Shown here: positions 21,990 to 33,259 of the stretch, piece after piece
How the letters are laid out: each line of letters begins with the position of its first letter
Position numbering within the stretch: position 1 is the stretch's first letter
Assembly (NCBI RefSeq): GCF_050624435.1
Contig: NC_134538.1
Span: 121,183,937 to 121,247,936, forward strand
Reading direction: 5' to 3'
DNA: 64,000 nucleotides
Source: Tenrec ecaudatus
Lineage: Eukaryota; Chordata; Mammalia; Afrosoricida; Tenrecidae
Notes under the pieces: model-generated
Seen by the model: only the letters and a program-made list of their open reading frames with translations
The model's database searches: none
Told to the model about the DNA's origin: nothing
Position numbers and translations under genes: made by a program

Positions 21990-22640
21990 GACAGGAAGTG
22001 CTGGTAAATATTTCACAGCTGAGGGGGAAAATGCTTATGTGTAGTACTAGTAAATCTTACTAATATAAATTATATGTGGTCCACATCTGTGAATGATAAT
22101 AGAATCTATAATATTCTTTATTGTAAATTGTAACTGCTATTGCACTTTATTAATTATAAACAATTAATAAAAGAAAGCCCTACATAGGCATGTTGTACTA
22201 AAGCTGAAAAGCACCGCGAACAAATGCTCCCAAAAGTAGCCAGGGAAGACAGACAGCTTGTGTAAGTCATGACAATTAGCTCACTAGTCACCTTCCCTAC
22301 AGATTCAAAGAGAAAATAGCTGTCAACAAAGACTTGTGAAGCTACCAACTGTCTTTCAAGAAGACAGGCAAAATAACCAAGCTGAGAGGGTTCACCGCGC
22401 TCCAGACCTGCACTAAAGGGAGGATACCCTGGCATCTGAGAAGAAAAGACTTTTCTGAGTTGAAAGAGCTTGGAATAAGAACTTAGTAAGTGCAGATGTA
22501 GGTCTAAACAAAATCTAAGTGTATACAATAACGCATTTTGACACTTAGGGTTAAAATACTCGATAAGAACTTGGGAGTGAGGAGTGGTCTGGTGCCCTTG
22601 CATTGACAGGGAAGGAATTAAGATGTACTTTGGTAGGTTA
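21990..22640. other. Unassigned DNA
   Basis: AT-rich to 22170, then ordinary composition. A 149-codon frame on the minus strand (22154-22603) is long for chance but matches nothing that I know and has no exon or retrocopy features. I treat it as probably non-coding. Confidence 0.4.
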
Positions 22641-22644
22641 AAGA

Positions 22645-22785
22645 GCCCTGGAGATGTAGTGGGTTACGTGTTGGGGTACTAACTTCCAGGTCAGCAGTAT
22701 GACCCTCTAGGCCTTCTGTTCCCATCAATACTGACACGGGGCTACTGTGGATCAGAATTGGTTGCATGGCTCTGAGTTTGGTAAG
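22645..22785 (+). repeat. AfroSINE, internally shortened
   Basis: 'gagccctggagatgtagtgg', 'ttacgtgttggggtactaac' and 'gatcagaattggttgc' are in order, but the middle is shortened compared with 21786-21985. Confidence 0.72.
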
Positions 22786-22789
22786 TTAA

Positions 22790-23098
22790 TTTTACAGTTA
22801 AAATTTAACAGAGAATATTCAAAAACAGAGGAGGTATAGCTCAACCACTAGAAAGAGGAAAATGGAATAAGAAAACAAAAGCTAAAAACAAACAAAGACG
22901 ATCCATTCAGAAGAAAGAAGAGCTGTGTGTTTCAATGGTGACGTTACACATGGTGGTCGCTGGGAGACAGGGACCAGAGCAATGTTTCGTTCTGTCATCC
23001 TCTGGCCACCATGGGACCAACCTGACGCCACAGAAACTAACCCAGACAACAACCAGGAGGAAAGCACGCATTTGGGGGGGGGTATCTGTGAGTTGGCA
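22790..23098. other. Unassigned DNA
   Basis: A-rich stretch followed by moderately GC-rich DNA, including a seven-to-eight G run near 23075. Nothing recognised. Confidence 0.4.
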
Positions 23099-23305
23099 GG
23101 AGCCCTGGTGGCATAGTGGCTTCCAGTTGGGCTCCAATCTGCAAGGTTGGCAGTTTAAAACCATCAGCCACTCCCCCGGAGAAAGACTGGGCTTTCTACT
23201 CCTGTAAAGAGTTACAGTTCTGGAAAATCACAAGGGCAGGTGTCTCCTAGTCTGTTACATTTGCGATGAGTTAGCATCAACTCTATAGCAGTGAATTGTG
23301 TGTGT
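23099..23305 (+). repeat. AfroSINE, full length
   Basis: 'ggagccctggtggcatagtg' is the canonical head. 'gggctttctactcctgtaaa' and 'tgagttagcatcaactc' follow, with a (TTTG)n-like tail near 23305-23318. Confidence 0.85.
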
Positions 23306-23319
23306 TTGTTTGTTTGTTG

Positions 23320-25187
23320 TGGTCTGAGTTAGCATGGGTTCGGTGGCAGTGGGTTATGTGTGGGCTTGAAAGAAAAGAGCGCCTTCTCTGGAGTTGTACT
23401 AACCACGATCTTCAGAGCCCCTGGGTCTATCAGTTCGCTAGGATCCATAGGCTCCTGGTAGGTGGGTGGGCAGATGGGAGGCAAGAAAATAATTGGGAGG
23501 CTCTGCCCTTTGGGTTCCAGAGCCACAACCTTTCACAGGTCTGGACCCACCGGCACTGTCTGACTCCCCACCTCCACATACACACTACCCACAGCTGCCT
23601 CCCCAGCAACCAAAAGATGTCTGGTTGCCACAATTCCATGCCAGAGGTTAACGGTGCTCTTTAGGACTTGAGCCTCCAACCTCTCAGTTAGCAGCCTGTT
23701 TGCACCACTCAGGGACTGCAAAGTGACTCTGATATCTGTTAACAATTAGAGACCCCACAGCACCATGATGACGCTGTGGACAGGGCCAGACCGAGAGTTG
23801 GAAGTGCTGCCCACTCCTTTGGACCAGGTGAAGGCAGGGCCTCGGCTTGATTCTCTGCGGTCCCTATGTTTGTGTCCCACGGTGGTGTCATTGGTCCTTC
23901 ACAGCTCTCATATCCCTGGGCTCTGCACTTCATTAAATATGCATCAGATGCTTTCCCTTGGGAGCTGTATTTTCCTGTACTACAATATGCTGCTCTCGTG
24001 CACACCGTCCTGATAGCTTGCCGCTCGTGAAACATCTTCATTTGCTCACAAACCAAAAGAACACTATTTCCTTGCATGGTCTTGTCATTCAGGTGTTTGC
24101 CTTTCTTGCCATCACTCTTCCAGAACCTCAAGGGAGGAATGACAAAAAGAACAAAGCCTTCGCCAATCCTCCTTCACTTTGATGTAGCTCCTCTGGCTTT
24201 TCTCCAGGTTCAGGTGCGTCAGAGATGTGGCGAACCTCGGATGAGATTGTTCATTACAGGGAAGTACATAAGCAATCATTAAGCCCGTGCGTCCCTTCCT
24301 GATTGGGTAATCCATCCGTCCCTGCAAGATGTTAAGTCCTCCACTCCAGGGACCTAATGAACCTTTATCTGCCTGGATGTAGAAGCCACGGCCTACGGAT
24401 AGCACACCATTAAGTGATTCAAATGACCTTTAAGTAGCTAAATTAAATGGCTGTGTCCACCGTGATCCTACTTGATTTATGTAATGTTTGTGATGTGACT
24501 AATCACAGGTAATTGCTTCACTAACCATCCTCATTAAACATTCAAGGTTCCGGACTCCAATCTCTGGTGTGTTGATCCCAGTCCACACTTTGCAGACAGA
24601 CAAGTGCCGAGCCCAGCACCCTCGCGCAAAGCCACCGCTGCGCATGGCCTCACAGACTCAACTGCATACAACTGTCTCACGGGATGGCCTCCTCCTTCAC
24701 CCATCACCAACCCCCTGTCCGGGCCTCTGCCTGCTCGGAGGGTGCACTTGCATCTGACCCCTGGGTCATCTTGACCAGCCCACTCATGCGCGGCACCCTA
24801 TAACGCCAGACAACTGGCATCACTGGGCCAAGCTTCTGGTCTCATTTGGTTTGTGTAATCACCCCAAACCCCAAAGAGGCCCTTTCTGGGGAGTCCAGCC
24901 ACACGCCTGGAGACTTGTATGCGGAGGAGTCAAAGTACACTCTGTAAGGCTCTCCAGGTCATGTCCATCTGGAGGCCACGTGCCCAGCCATTCCTTTGGG
25001 GAGTCAGGGGTAGATCTCAACTTCCAATCCTCCTTTCAGTTAGTGGTTAAGAGGTGAACCCTTTGTTCAAACAGCCAGTGGGCACCTCTAAGTAACTAAT
25101 GAGTCATTTACAACCCCTGTTCATGCTGATCTGTCTCTGCGCCACGCCAGTTATGAAACTGAGTAGTGACTAGGACGTTGAGGGCAG
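23320..25187. other. Unassigned DNA, 1.9 kb
   Basis: The longest stretch in the left half without a recognised repeat. There is possibly a short AfroSINE piece near 23665-23718 ('agttagcagcctgtttgcac'). The AT-rich part around 24420-24550 has an unscrambled, low-repeat look that would fit unique non-coding DNA. No exon, splice-site series or retrocopy can be supported. Confidence 0.4.
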
Positions 25188-25390
25188 AAGCCCTGGTAGC
25201 ATAGTGTTTACTACTCCTTGGGCTGCAGCCTGAAAGGTCCACAGTTCAAAACTAGCCATTTCTCAGCCAAAAGATAGGCTTTCTACTCCATAAAGAGTTC
25301 CACTCTCAGAAACTCACAGGAGCAGTCCTGCCCTGTCCTATTGGATAGCTATGTGTCAGCAGTGACTCGATGGCACTGGGTTTGCAGTTT
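25188..25390 (+). repeat. AfroSINE, full length
   Basis: 'agccctggtagcatagtg', 'aggctttctactccataaag', 'ctgccctgtcctattggata', 'cgatggcactgggtttgc'. Confidence 0.85.
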
Positions 25391-25404
25391 TTATGAACTT
25401 GTGG

Positions 25405-25470
25405 TAGACACTCCCTAATTTATAAATGAGGAGACTGAGGGTCTGAGTTACAGGGGAAGAGGAGTCAGGC
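25405..25470 (-). repeat. MIR fragment
   Basis: 'ttataaatgaggagactgag' is the reverse complement of the MIR 'ctcagtttcctcatctgtaa' region. Short. Confidence 0.5.
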
Positions 25471-25796
25471 ACTGATGTGTCTTGCTGGTGCAGACCATGG
25501 CAGAAGTGGGTGTTACTGGAATCAGAGATGCACCGCCTTCATGCTGTGGGGCAGCTGCAGCTCTCTTGCAGCTCCAGTCTGTCACGGGATCCAAAGCCCT
25601 GCTCCTGCAGGGTTGACCTGGAATCTGTTACTTCAAACCCTCCTGGAAAAGTCTATTTCTACTGTAAGTTATTTGTTCTCAATAACTCTTTTGTGGATAA
25701 AATAGCTAAGATGGATTCTCTTGCTGCAGTAAAAGCCCTGGCCAGGGGGCTAATTTAATTCAATTCCAGTTGGCCAGGAAAAAAAAAAAAAAAAAC
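25471..25796. other. Unassigned DNA ending in an A17-18 run
   Basis: About 300 bases of moderate GC with an uninterrupted A-run at 25779-25796. The A-run would fit the tail of a retroposed sequence on the plus strand, but I do not recognise the body (25475-25705 is open in one frame without a family match). Confidence 0.35.
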
Positions 25797-28655
25797 TTCT
25801 CTGAGCTACTGGGGCATCAGCAGTCTCAGCATAAACTAGGGCAACTCCACAAGCCCAACAGGGGGAGCTACTGTCCGCCCTCGGTGCACCTACACCCGGC
25901 TGGGAAATGCTGCCTGTCCCTTACAGGGTCTCTCGTGGCCGGGGGGGACCCCTTGCCTGTCCCGCAGCCCTGCACTTCCTCCCTCCTGCTGCAGTGCTCC
26001 ATACTGCACGAGGCAGCAACCCCAGTCAACCTGTGCTCCCCACTGCTGTGGGAACCTCTGCCTGACCGCCAATGAGCTCTTGCCTAGGAGGGTAATTCCG
26101 CCCAGCATCTGTGGGGCCTTACACCAAAGCAGGCACACAACCCTGGCACCTCGAGGCAGGGTGGGAACCCCTCCAGCCCACGGTCAGGCCAACAGGGCTC
26201 AGCTCTCTCCTTACGTTTTCTTCTTCTCTCTTCTGTTTCCCTTGTCTTTCCCATCACAGTCCGTCTCAACAGGCCCAGTTTCGTCTGTTTGTTTTCTTTC
26301 TTTTTTCTTCTTCTCTCCCTCTCTTTCCTTTCGCACACCACTGCTGGCAACTCTGCCCAAACAGCAGGGGCGGGTGGGGGTGCAGGGGGACCTCCAGCCT
26401 GTCCTCTGTGGCACTCTGCACACAGCACAAGGCAGTTACGCCAACCCTCTCCAGCGCTCCATCCCGCTGCACAAACCCCCGCCTGGCCTCCTTGGTGCCC
26501 TGCTGACCAGGGCAATTCCTCCCAGCACCCGTGGGACTCCACACCGAAGCAGATCCATCCACCTGCCAGCTTGGGGCAGGGTTTAAACCTCTCCAGCCCC
26601 ACATTCAGGGGATCAGGGCTCAGCGATCTCTTTATCTTTATTTTTTCTTCTCTCTTTCCTCTTTTCCACCATAGTCAGTCTCAGTCTTCTTTCTCTTCCT
26701 TTTCTTTTTCTTTTTCTCTTTCTCTCCCTCTCCTTTCACATGCTGGCTCCCGGCCCCCTCCCCTCCACCTAGGGCAGTCCTGCCCACCCAGCAGGGGCAG
26801 CTCCCGTCTGCCCTCTGTGGCAGTGCTGTCATGACCCAGGGTGGCTACACCAGCCCTGCAGCGCTCCACACTGCTATGGAACCCCCCACCTGGCTTCCAC
26901 AGTGACCTGGCCGCTTTTTAGGGATGTGTCGTACTCCATTGTACGTATGTACCACAGTTTTTTAATTCATTCGTCCTTTGATGGAAATTTAGGTTCTTTC
27001 CAAATCCTTGCAATTGTGAACTGTGCCATGATGAACACTGGAGCATGGCTTTTTGGCCGAGGTTTGTTTCGTGCCTCTTCTGGGTATGTGCCCAGTAGGG
27101 GGTTGCACCACACTGGGAAAAACACTAAGGGCTTGCAACAGAGCAGCAATGGGAGCAAAGCAAAGAAATCCCCGGGGAATACGAACAATAGACTTTGGGG
27201 ACAGAGTGTGGCATCCCATCAGACTCCACTGGAAAACACTCCTAAAGGTCAAAAAGCAGATCTGGAACTATTGAGTCTTTTCCTTTTTTGTCAATAAGAT
27301 AGGTAGGATAAACAATTCAGAGATAAAACAAAGGGATCCACGGTTCCAGGGAGATAACGAGAGAAGGGGAGGTGGGAGAAAGGACGGTGGGGTCGACCAA
27401 CCGAGGGACAAGGGAACAAGTGAACTAAAATCAATGTAGAGAAGGGTGCAGGATGCCCAGTGGGGCTTAATCAAGGGCAATGTAACAGTGTGGAATTACT
27501 AAACCTGAATGAAAGCCAAAAATGATAGGGGACAAGAGGAAAGTAAAAGGAAATAGAAGAAAGAACTAGTAGACAAAGGACATTTATAGAGGTCTAAATA
27601 CAGACATGTACATATGCAAATCTATTTTTATACAATGATAGGTAAATAGATCTATGAACTTATATCTACATGTTAAGGTAGCAGATGGACATTAGGCCTC
27701 TACTCAAGTACTCCCTCAACACAGGAACACTTTGTTCTAATTATCCAGCATTCCGTGATGCTCACCTTCCCGACACAATCACTGAAGACAAAATGGGTGC
27801 ATTAGCAAATGTGGTGAAGAAAGGTGATGGTGCCCAGCTATCAAAAGATAGAGCATCTGGGGTCTTAAAGGCTTGAAGATAACCAAGCATCTACCCAGCT
27901 GAGAAGCAACAAAGCTCACATGGAAGAAGCACACCTGTGTGATCATGAGGAGTCAATGGGATCAGGTATCAGGCATCTAAGACCCAGAACAAAATCATAC
28001 CAATGTGAATGGGGGGGGCGTCACGGAGTGGTGAACCCAAAGCCCATCCAAAGACAATTGGACATCCCATTATAGAAGTTTCACAAGGAAAATACGATCC
28101 AATCAGGGTGCAGTATAGCACCGATAAAACATACAACTTTCCTCTAATTCTTTAATACTTCCTCCCCCAACCCCACTCTCATTACCTCAATTCTACCTAA
28201 CAAATCAGATTAGACCAGAGCATGCACCTTGCTACAGATAAGAGCCTGCAACACAGGGAATCAAGGATAGAGAAACCCCTGAGGACCAACAATGAGAATA
28301 GAGATACTAGGAGAATAAAGGGGAGGTGGGGGGAGAAAGGGGAATCAATCACAAGGATTGTCATATAATCCCTCCCAGGGGGATGAACAACAGAAAAGTG
28401 GGTGAAGGGTGACAGAGAATGATATAAGATATGAAAATAATAATTTATAATTTATCAAGGGTTAAAAAGGAAGGGAAGGTGGGGAGAGAGGGGGGAAATG
28501 AGGACCTGATATCATGGGTGCAAGTAGAAAGAAGATGCTTTTAAAATGGTGATGGCAACATATGTACAAACAGGCTTGACACAATGGATGAATGTATGGA
28601 TTGTGATAAGAAATATAAGAGCTCCCAATAAAAGTATTGAATTTAAAAATTATTT
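25797..28655 (+). mobile_element. Rearranged LINE-1 with inverted ORF2 piece (L1-d)
   Basis: Three adjoining parts: a GC-rich L1 5' UTR-like block on the plus strand (25797-26916); the ORF2 C-terminal region on the minus strand (26917-27108); and the 3' UTR on the plus strand (27109-28655), ending 'gctcccaataaaagtattga'. The inverted segment joined to the 3' part is the signature of twin priming. Whether the 5' UTR block belongs to the same insertion is not clear. Confidence 0.75.
26917..27108 (-). pseudogene. Inverted L1 ORF2 C-terminal fragment
   Basis: In reverse it encodes residues like PTGHIPRRGTKQTS in one frame and the MEYY-side region 'tacaatggagtac' at the DNA level. It matches the ORF2 end of L1-b (around 17985-18180) and L1-e. 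Confidence 0.8.
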
Positions 28656-28699
28656 TTAAAAGCACTCATCACTGTACATAGTCAAGATAATGTTTCAGG

Positions 28700-29250
28700 G
28701 GTCAGACTTAAACTATAACCCAGAGATGTGCAAAATCCTCAAGAGCATGCTAGCAAGCCACACCCAGCCGTCTTTGCAGAGTGATGCACCATGACTAAGT
28801 GGAACTTTTCCCAAAAATGAAAGATGGCTTCAATGTCTGAAAAAGTGGGTAATGGAACTGATACACAAGATGAGTAAGATACAGGACAGAACCCACATAA
28901 TCATCTCAATAGACACAGAAGAAAATATTTGGCAAAATATAGCTCTCCTTCCTGATTAAGACTAGAAGGGAATTTCCTCAATCTGATAATGGGCATCTAT
29001 CCCCACCCCACCCCCAAAAGAACTCTATAACTAGTAATATAGTAATATATGCAATGATAAAAAATTGAATGCACTCCCTCTGAACTCAAGTGGAGATCAA
29101 GACAGTCTACTTTTTCCACTTCTATTCAAAATTGTTACAGCCCCACCATTTAGGCAACAAGAGAAATGCAAGACGTCTCCATGAGAAAAGAAGTAAAGCT
29201 CTCTCTATAAGCAGTGACGTGCTCTTATATTTAGAAAATCCCACAATAGC
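28700..29250 (+). pseudogene. Old L1 ORF2 (RT region), part 1
   Basis: Diverged DNA version of the L1 RT region: 'gcaaaatcctcaagagcatg', 'cataatcatctcaatagaca', 'ggaatttcctcaatctgata' and 'ttatatttagaaaatccc' in the usual order. It continues after two interruptions at 30106-30241 and 36864-37400. Many stops. Confidence 0.75.
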
Positions 29251-29542
29251 CACTTTAACCCTTCTATATTATTGCCCACCAAAATGTTCAACCTCTCAGG
29301 TTTTTTGGGAAGCTGCTATCACACTTGAACTATGTGTCACTGCTTGACATGGGCCTATATAACGATATGAAGCTGAAGGAATGGGCCTCAACCTACCAAT
29401 CCTACCGCCAGAGTCTACCTGTGACATAGGTGTCCCAACTAATTGTATCAAAATCTATATTGTCTCAAAACACTTTCCCTTTTATTGCAGCAGGGTTGAA
29501 ACTAGTAGTCTAATGAACAAGTTCAGTGATGTTGCAGAATAC
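29251..29542. other. Unassigned block inside the old L1
   Basis: About 290 bases that fit neither the L1 nor the RTE copy beside it. Some phrases ('gctgaaggaatgggcctcaacc') recall L1 3' regions, but not convincingly. Confidence 0.3.
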
Positions 29543-30105
29543 AAGTTGTTGTTAGATTCCATCAAGTGGGTTTTGACCTATAGCAAGCCAATGCACACCA
29601 GAAAGAAACACAACACAGCCTGGTCCTGCGCATCCTCACAAGGGTTCCTATGCTTGAGACCATTGTTGTAGCCCTCTGTCAGTCCATCTCATTGAGTGTC
29701 TTTCTCTCCTTCGCTGTCTCTCTATTTTACCCAGCATTGTAAAGGGCACCTACCTGATGCATGATGTTCTTCAGGGACTGGTCTCTCCTGACATCCAAAG
29801 TACCATCCTTGCCTCTACGGAGCACCCTGTCAGTACTTCTCCAAGACAGATTTGTTTGCCCTTGTATCTGCCCAAGGTATTATCAATATTCTCCATCAGC
29901 ACAATTCAAGCACATCAGTTCTTCTTTGGTCTTCCTTATTCAATGTCCAACTTCCAATGCCATGGTTTGGTCCAGGATCACCCTAGTCTTCAAAGTAGCA
30001 TCCTTGATTTTCAGTATTCTAAGAAGGTCCTCTGCAGCAGAGTTACCCAATGCAACATGTCTGTTGATCTCTTGACTGCTGCTTCCTCAGGACACCAGGT
30101 CAATA
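29543..30105 (-). mobile_element. RTE-type LINE fragment
   Basis: Reverse-strand RTE (BovB-like) sequence: 'gcctggtcctgcgcatcctc', 'gacatccaaagtaccatcct', 'caagacagatttgtttgcc', 'gttcttctttggtcttcc' and 'tcttgactgctgcttcctc' occur in the order known for afrotherian RTE. It lies between two parts of one old L1, so it probably inserted there. Confidence 0.75.
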
Positions 30106-30241
30106 GACAAAATTCAATTGCATTCTAAAGTAACAGTGAACAAAACAAAAATTAAATTATGAAAATAATTTCAGTTACAACATCAAAAAGAATAAAATGT
30201 AAGAGTAAATATAACCCAAAAAGTACAAAACATAAACTCTG
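30106..30241 (+). pseudogene. Old L1 ORF2, part 2
   Basis: 'caaaattcaattgcattcta', then 'catcaaaaagaataaaatg', is the L1 ORF2 region that follows the RT core, continuing from 29250. It ends exactly at the provirus TSD CTCTG (30237-30241). Confidence 0.75.
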
Positions 30242-30816
30242 TATGTTAGACAGGGTTCTCTAGAGAGACAAAACCAGATTGCTAATAATTTTACATATCT
30301 ATAAAACTAGATATATAACACAAGAAATGAACAGTTAAATTATATATAGATAGATAGATAATACAAGAAATGAGCAGTTAAATGATAAAGCAGTACAAAT
30401 GGCTCAGTGCAACTCACTTCCATGAGAGAGTTGTGAGACACTGGCAGTCCTTCAAGTCTTGAGGGCTGCCAGGTAGTCCTCTGTAGAGAGATTCAGGCTA
30501 TCTCGGCACAGGCAGCAAACAGAAAGGCAGGTCACCAACAGTCAGTCCCCAGCTCAAGAGATGTAAATTCCAATTGTGTGGCGAGACAGATCTTAAAGGG
30601 ACCTCGAATTACAGTGACACAGTCCACAGGTTAGGTGTCCCACAGGTAGTGCAGCTTGCAAATTAAGGCACAGAACAAGCCATGTAGCCACACACAAGTC
30701 CTAAGATCAAAGAATGAGAGACAAGAAAGGTGAAGCTGACGGAACCATTTATCTATCTGCCCTTCAACTACTCCCACATGTGTTTATCAGCCAGGCTGGC
30801 ACAATAAACTATCTCA
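30242..30816 (-). repeat. 3' LTR of the provirus (type B)
   Basis: 575 bp, TG...CA on the minus strand, with the last G of the terminal CACA complement changed (TATGTTAG on the plus strand instead of TGTGTTAG). Contains a short (TAGA)n run near 30345-30362. Confidence 0.92.
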
Positions 30817-31035
30817 ATCCACCCCTTGCCAACCTGGCACTTGTACACAATTATTTAGCCATATATACTTACATATTTATATTTCCGGACATTGATGAAA
30901 TCACACTTATACTTATCATCAATCATCTATCATACATATAAATGAAAACACACTGAGTCCAATTGTATCTGATATATCATACCTGAACAAAGGAAAGATA
31001 TGCAATAAGCACATAAAAAGAAAATACACTGATAA
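30817..31035 (-). other. Proviral 3' non-coding leader to LTR, no env
   Basis: About 220 AT-rich bases between the dUTPase stop and the 3' LTR. Next to the LTR the minus strand reads 'ggcaaggggtggat', a possible degraded polypurine tract. There is no room for an envelope gene. Confidence 0.7.
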
Positions 31036-31731
31036 TTATAAACCTCGCATTTGCAATTGATCACGTGGTTGTAACTGATAGGTAGAACTACCTTCTTCTA
31101 CTACCCATTCTGGATTACCTTTGCCCTCAGCAAGCACCTCAGCTGGCTGTGGTTTTTGGCCTAGCAGGGTGACCCAGACCTTCATTCCTGAGGGTTCTGG
31201 GTCATTATAAGTCCTGTCAGGATTGGGTTGTGCTAATTTACCATTTACTTTAATCACAGGGCATGGCAGCACTAAGAGTCGGCCTATGGGATCTCCTGGA
31301 TTCCAGACATATTCTTCTTTACCTCCATTATGTAACACCAGTTCAATTTCTCCTTGGTAATCAGGATCAAGCGCACCACTTAGTACAGTGACACCCTTCC
31401 AGACCTGTTGCTCCAAAGGCATGAGAAGTCCAAAGTGCCCAGGGGGCATTCTCAGCTGCCAGTTCAGTGGAATCCGTGCTGTGTTTCCAGGTGGGAGAGT
31501 TCCTTCCTTTGGGATCAGGACCTCCAGGCCTGAGGAAGACAGGGTTGCTGGGACAGGAAGCAAAAATACTGCAAGTGGATCACTAAGAGTAATAGTGAGT
31601 GGTGCCGCTCCAGCTTCCACCCCTTGGTTCCTGGACCCATGAATTCTGGCTATTGGAGACACAGCACCATATATTGGCCGCTGGTTTAGAGTATCTACAG
31701 CTTCCTGGGGAACATTGCCCGAGCCCCGCAA
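31036..31731 (-). CDS. ERV-L integrase C-terminus and dUTPase, open 231 codons
   Basis: The longest open viral frame. Roughly the first 55-60 residues are the integrase end; the remainder is a dUTPase, which would lower dUTP during reverse transcription. Visible motifs: MPPGHFGLLMP, GALDPDYQGEIELVL (the Asp-containing motif 3) and NPGDPIGRLLVLP. The Gly-rich fifth motif is not evident. A dUTPase after integrase separates ERV-L from most other retroviruses, where it is absent or near protease. Being open does not mean it is used: the upstream pol frame is broken and the start Met is internal to integrase. Confidence 0.85.
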   Translation of the reverse strand: MRGSGNVPQEAVDTLNQRPIYGAVSPIARIHGSRNQGVEAGAAPLTITLSDPLAVFLLPVPATLSSSGLEVLIPKEGTLPPGNTARIPLNWQLRMPPGHFGLLMPLEQQVWKGVTVLSGALDPDYQGEIELVLHNGGKEEYVWNPGDPIGRLLVLPCPVIKVNGKLAQPNPDRTYNDPEPSGMKVWVTLLGQKPQPAEVLAEGKGNPEWVVEEGSSTYQLQPRDQLQMRGL

Positions 31732-32321
31732 GTTGTTGCCACCTAGTTGGTGCTGTAATTGTGTCTCTAGGAGCCTATTTCATCATTCTATCAAGCCGGC
31801 AGCTTCAGGATGATGAGGAACATGATACGACCAGTGGATTCCATGGGAATGGGCCCATTGCCGCACTGTATTTGCTGTAAAGTGAGTTCCTTGATCTGAA
31901 GCAATGCTATGTAGGATGCCATGCCGGTGGATGAGGCATTCTGTAAGTCCACGAATAGTAGTCTTGGCAGAAGCATCACGTGCAGGGAAGGCAAATCCAT
32001 ATCCAGAGTAGGTGTCTATTCCAGTAAGAACAAAACGCTGTCCCCTCCATGATGGAAGTGGTCCTATGTAACCTGCCACCAAGTTTCTGGTTGATCTCCC
32101 CACGGAATGGTCCCATATCTTGGACTTAATGTTGGTTTCTGCAGCTGGCAAATGGGGCACTCAGCAGTGGCCAAGTCAGCCTTGGTGAGTGGAAGTCCAT
32201 GTTGCTGTGCCCATGCATAACCTCCATCCCTGCCGCCATGTCCACTTTGTTCATGTGCCCATTGGGCGATAACAGGGGTGGCAGAGGAAAGAGGAGGACC
32301 AGTCTCCACAGCGCGTGTCAT
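31550..32321 (-). pseudogene. pol: ERV-L integrase remnant
   Basis: Would join viral DNA to the host genome. The zinc-binding HHCC region is at 32321-32064 (AHEQSGHGG, CPIC). The catalytic core is at 32160-31783, with the second Asp in SIASDQGTHF and the Glu in HHPEAAGLIE. The frame changes between TWWQV and YIGPLPS, exactly where the first catalytic Asp is expected, so that residue is not encoded. The C-terminal part continues into the next open stretch (NQRPIYGAVSPIARIHG). Confidence 0.88.
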
Positions 32322-33256
32322 CTAATCCACTTGATTATTAAAGTCCTCCTCTTCAGAGGTAATCCTTTGGTGAGCGTTCATGTGAGATACAATTACCTTT
32401 ACTTTCTTGGCCCATTCAGAGAGGTCTATCCATATACCTCTTCCCCACACCTCCTCGTCACCAATTTTCCAATCATGGTCCTTCCAATTCCCTGACCATC
32501 CAGCCAAGCCATTAGCCACAGCCCATGAATCAGTATACAGTCTCACATCTGGCCATTTTTCCTTATATGCAAACTGAACGTCCAGGTACACTACTCAAAG
32601 TTCTCCCATTGGGAGGATATCCCTTCACCACTGTCCTTTAGGGAGATCCCAGAAAGGGGCTGTAGTGCTGCTGCTGTCCACTTACGAGTGGCACCTGCAT
32701 ATCGTGCAGAGCCATCCGTAAACCAAGCATGACATTTTTGGGCTTCAGTTAAAGTATGGTAAGGAACTCCCCAGGAGGCCATAGGTGCAGACTGGGAAAA
32801 AGAAGGTAATGTGACAGGAGTGGAGACTGTAGGCATTTGGGCCACTTCTTCATGCAGCTTACTTGTCCCTTCAGGTCCTGCTTTGGCCCAATCTCGTATA
32901 TACCACTTCTATTTAACAATGGAGTATTGCTGCGCACGTCCACCTTTATGATTCCATGGGTTGGACAATACCCAGTTCATGATAGGTAGTTCAGGCCTCA
33001 TGGTGACTTGGTGGCCCATGATGGGGCATTCAGTCTCCACCAAGGCCCAGTAACAGGCCAACAGCTGTTTTTCAAAGGGGGAGTAGTTGTCTGCAGAGGA
33101 TGGCAGGACTTTACTCCAAAATCCCAATGGTCTACGCTGTGATTCACCAATAGGGGTCTGCCAAAGACTCCACACTGTATCTTTATCTACAACTGACATC
33201 TCTAGCACCATTGGGTCAGCTGGATCATATGGTCCCAGTGGCAAAGCAGCTTGCAT
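32322..33256 (-). pseudogene. pol: ERV-L RT connection and RNase H remnant
   Basis: The connection domain lies at 33256-32909 (GFWSKVLPSSADNYSPFEKQ). RNase H, which degrades the RNA strand of the hybrid, follows with AWFTDGSARYAG at 32845-32591 and LYTDSWAVANGLAGW, VSHMNAHQR at 32591-32322. The Asp residues of TDGS and YTDS are present. Three open pieces in different frames show at least two frameshifts. Confidence 0.87.
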
Positions 33257-33259
33257 GGC

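Noticed and set aside
22154..22603. 149-codon minus-strand frame
   Set aside because: Long for chance, but no recognisable motif, no retrocopy features and no splice context. Left as unassigned.
26084..26834. Several 110-180 codon frames on both strands
   Set aside because: They lie in the GC-rich, pyrimidine-biased L1 5' UTR-like block; low-complexity Ser/Phe/Pro peptides on one strand and Lys/Glu/Arg on the other follow from the base bias.
30817..31035. Search for an env gene in the provirus
   Set aside because: Only about 220 AT-rich bases lie between dUTPase and the LTR, with no open frame; env is absent, as expected for ERV-L.
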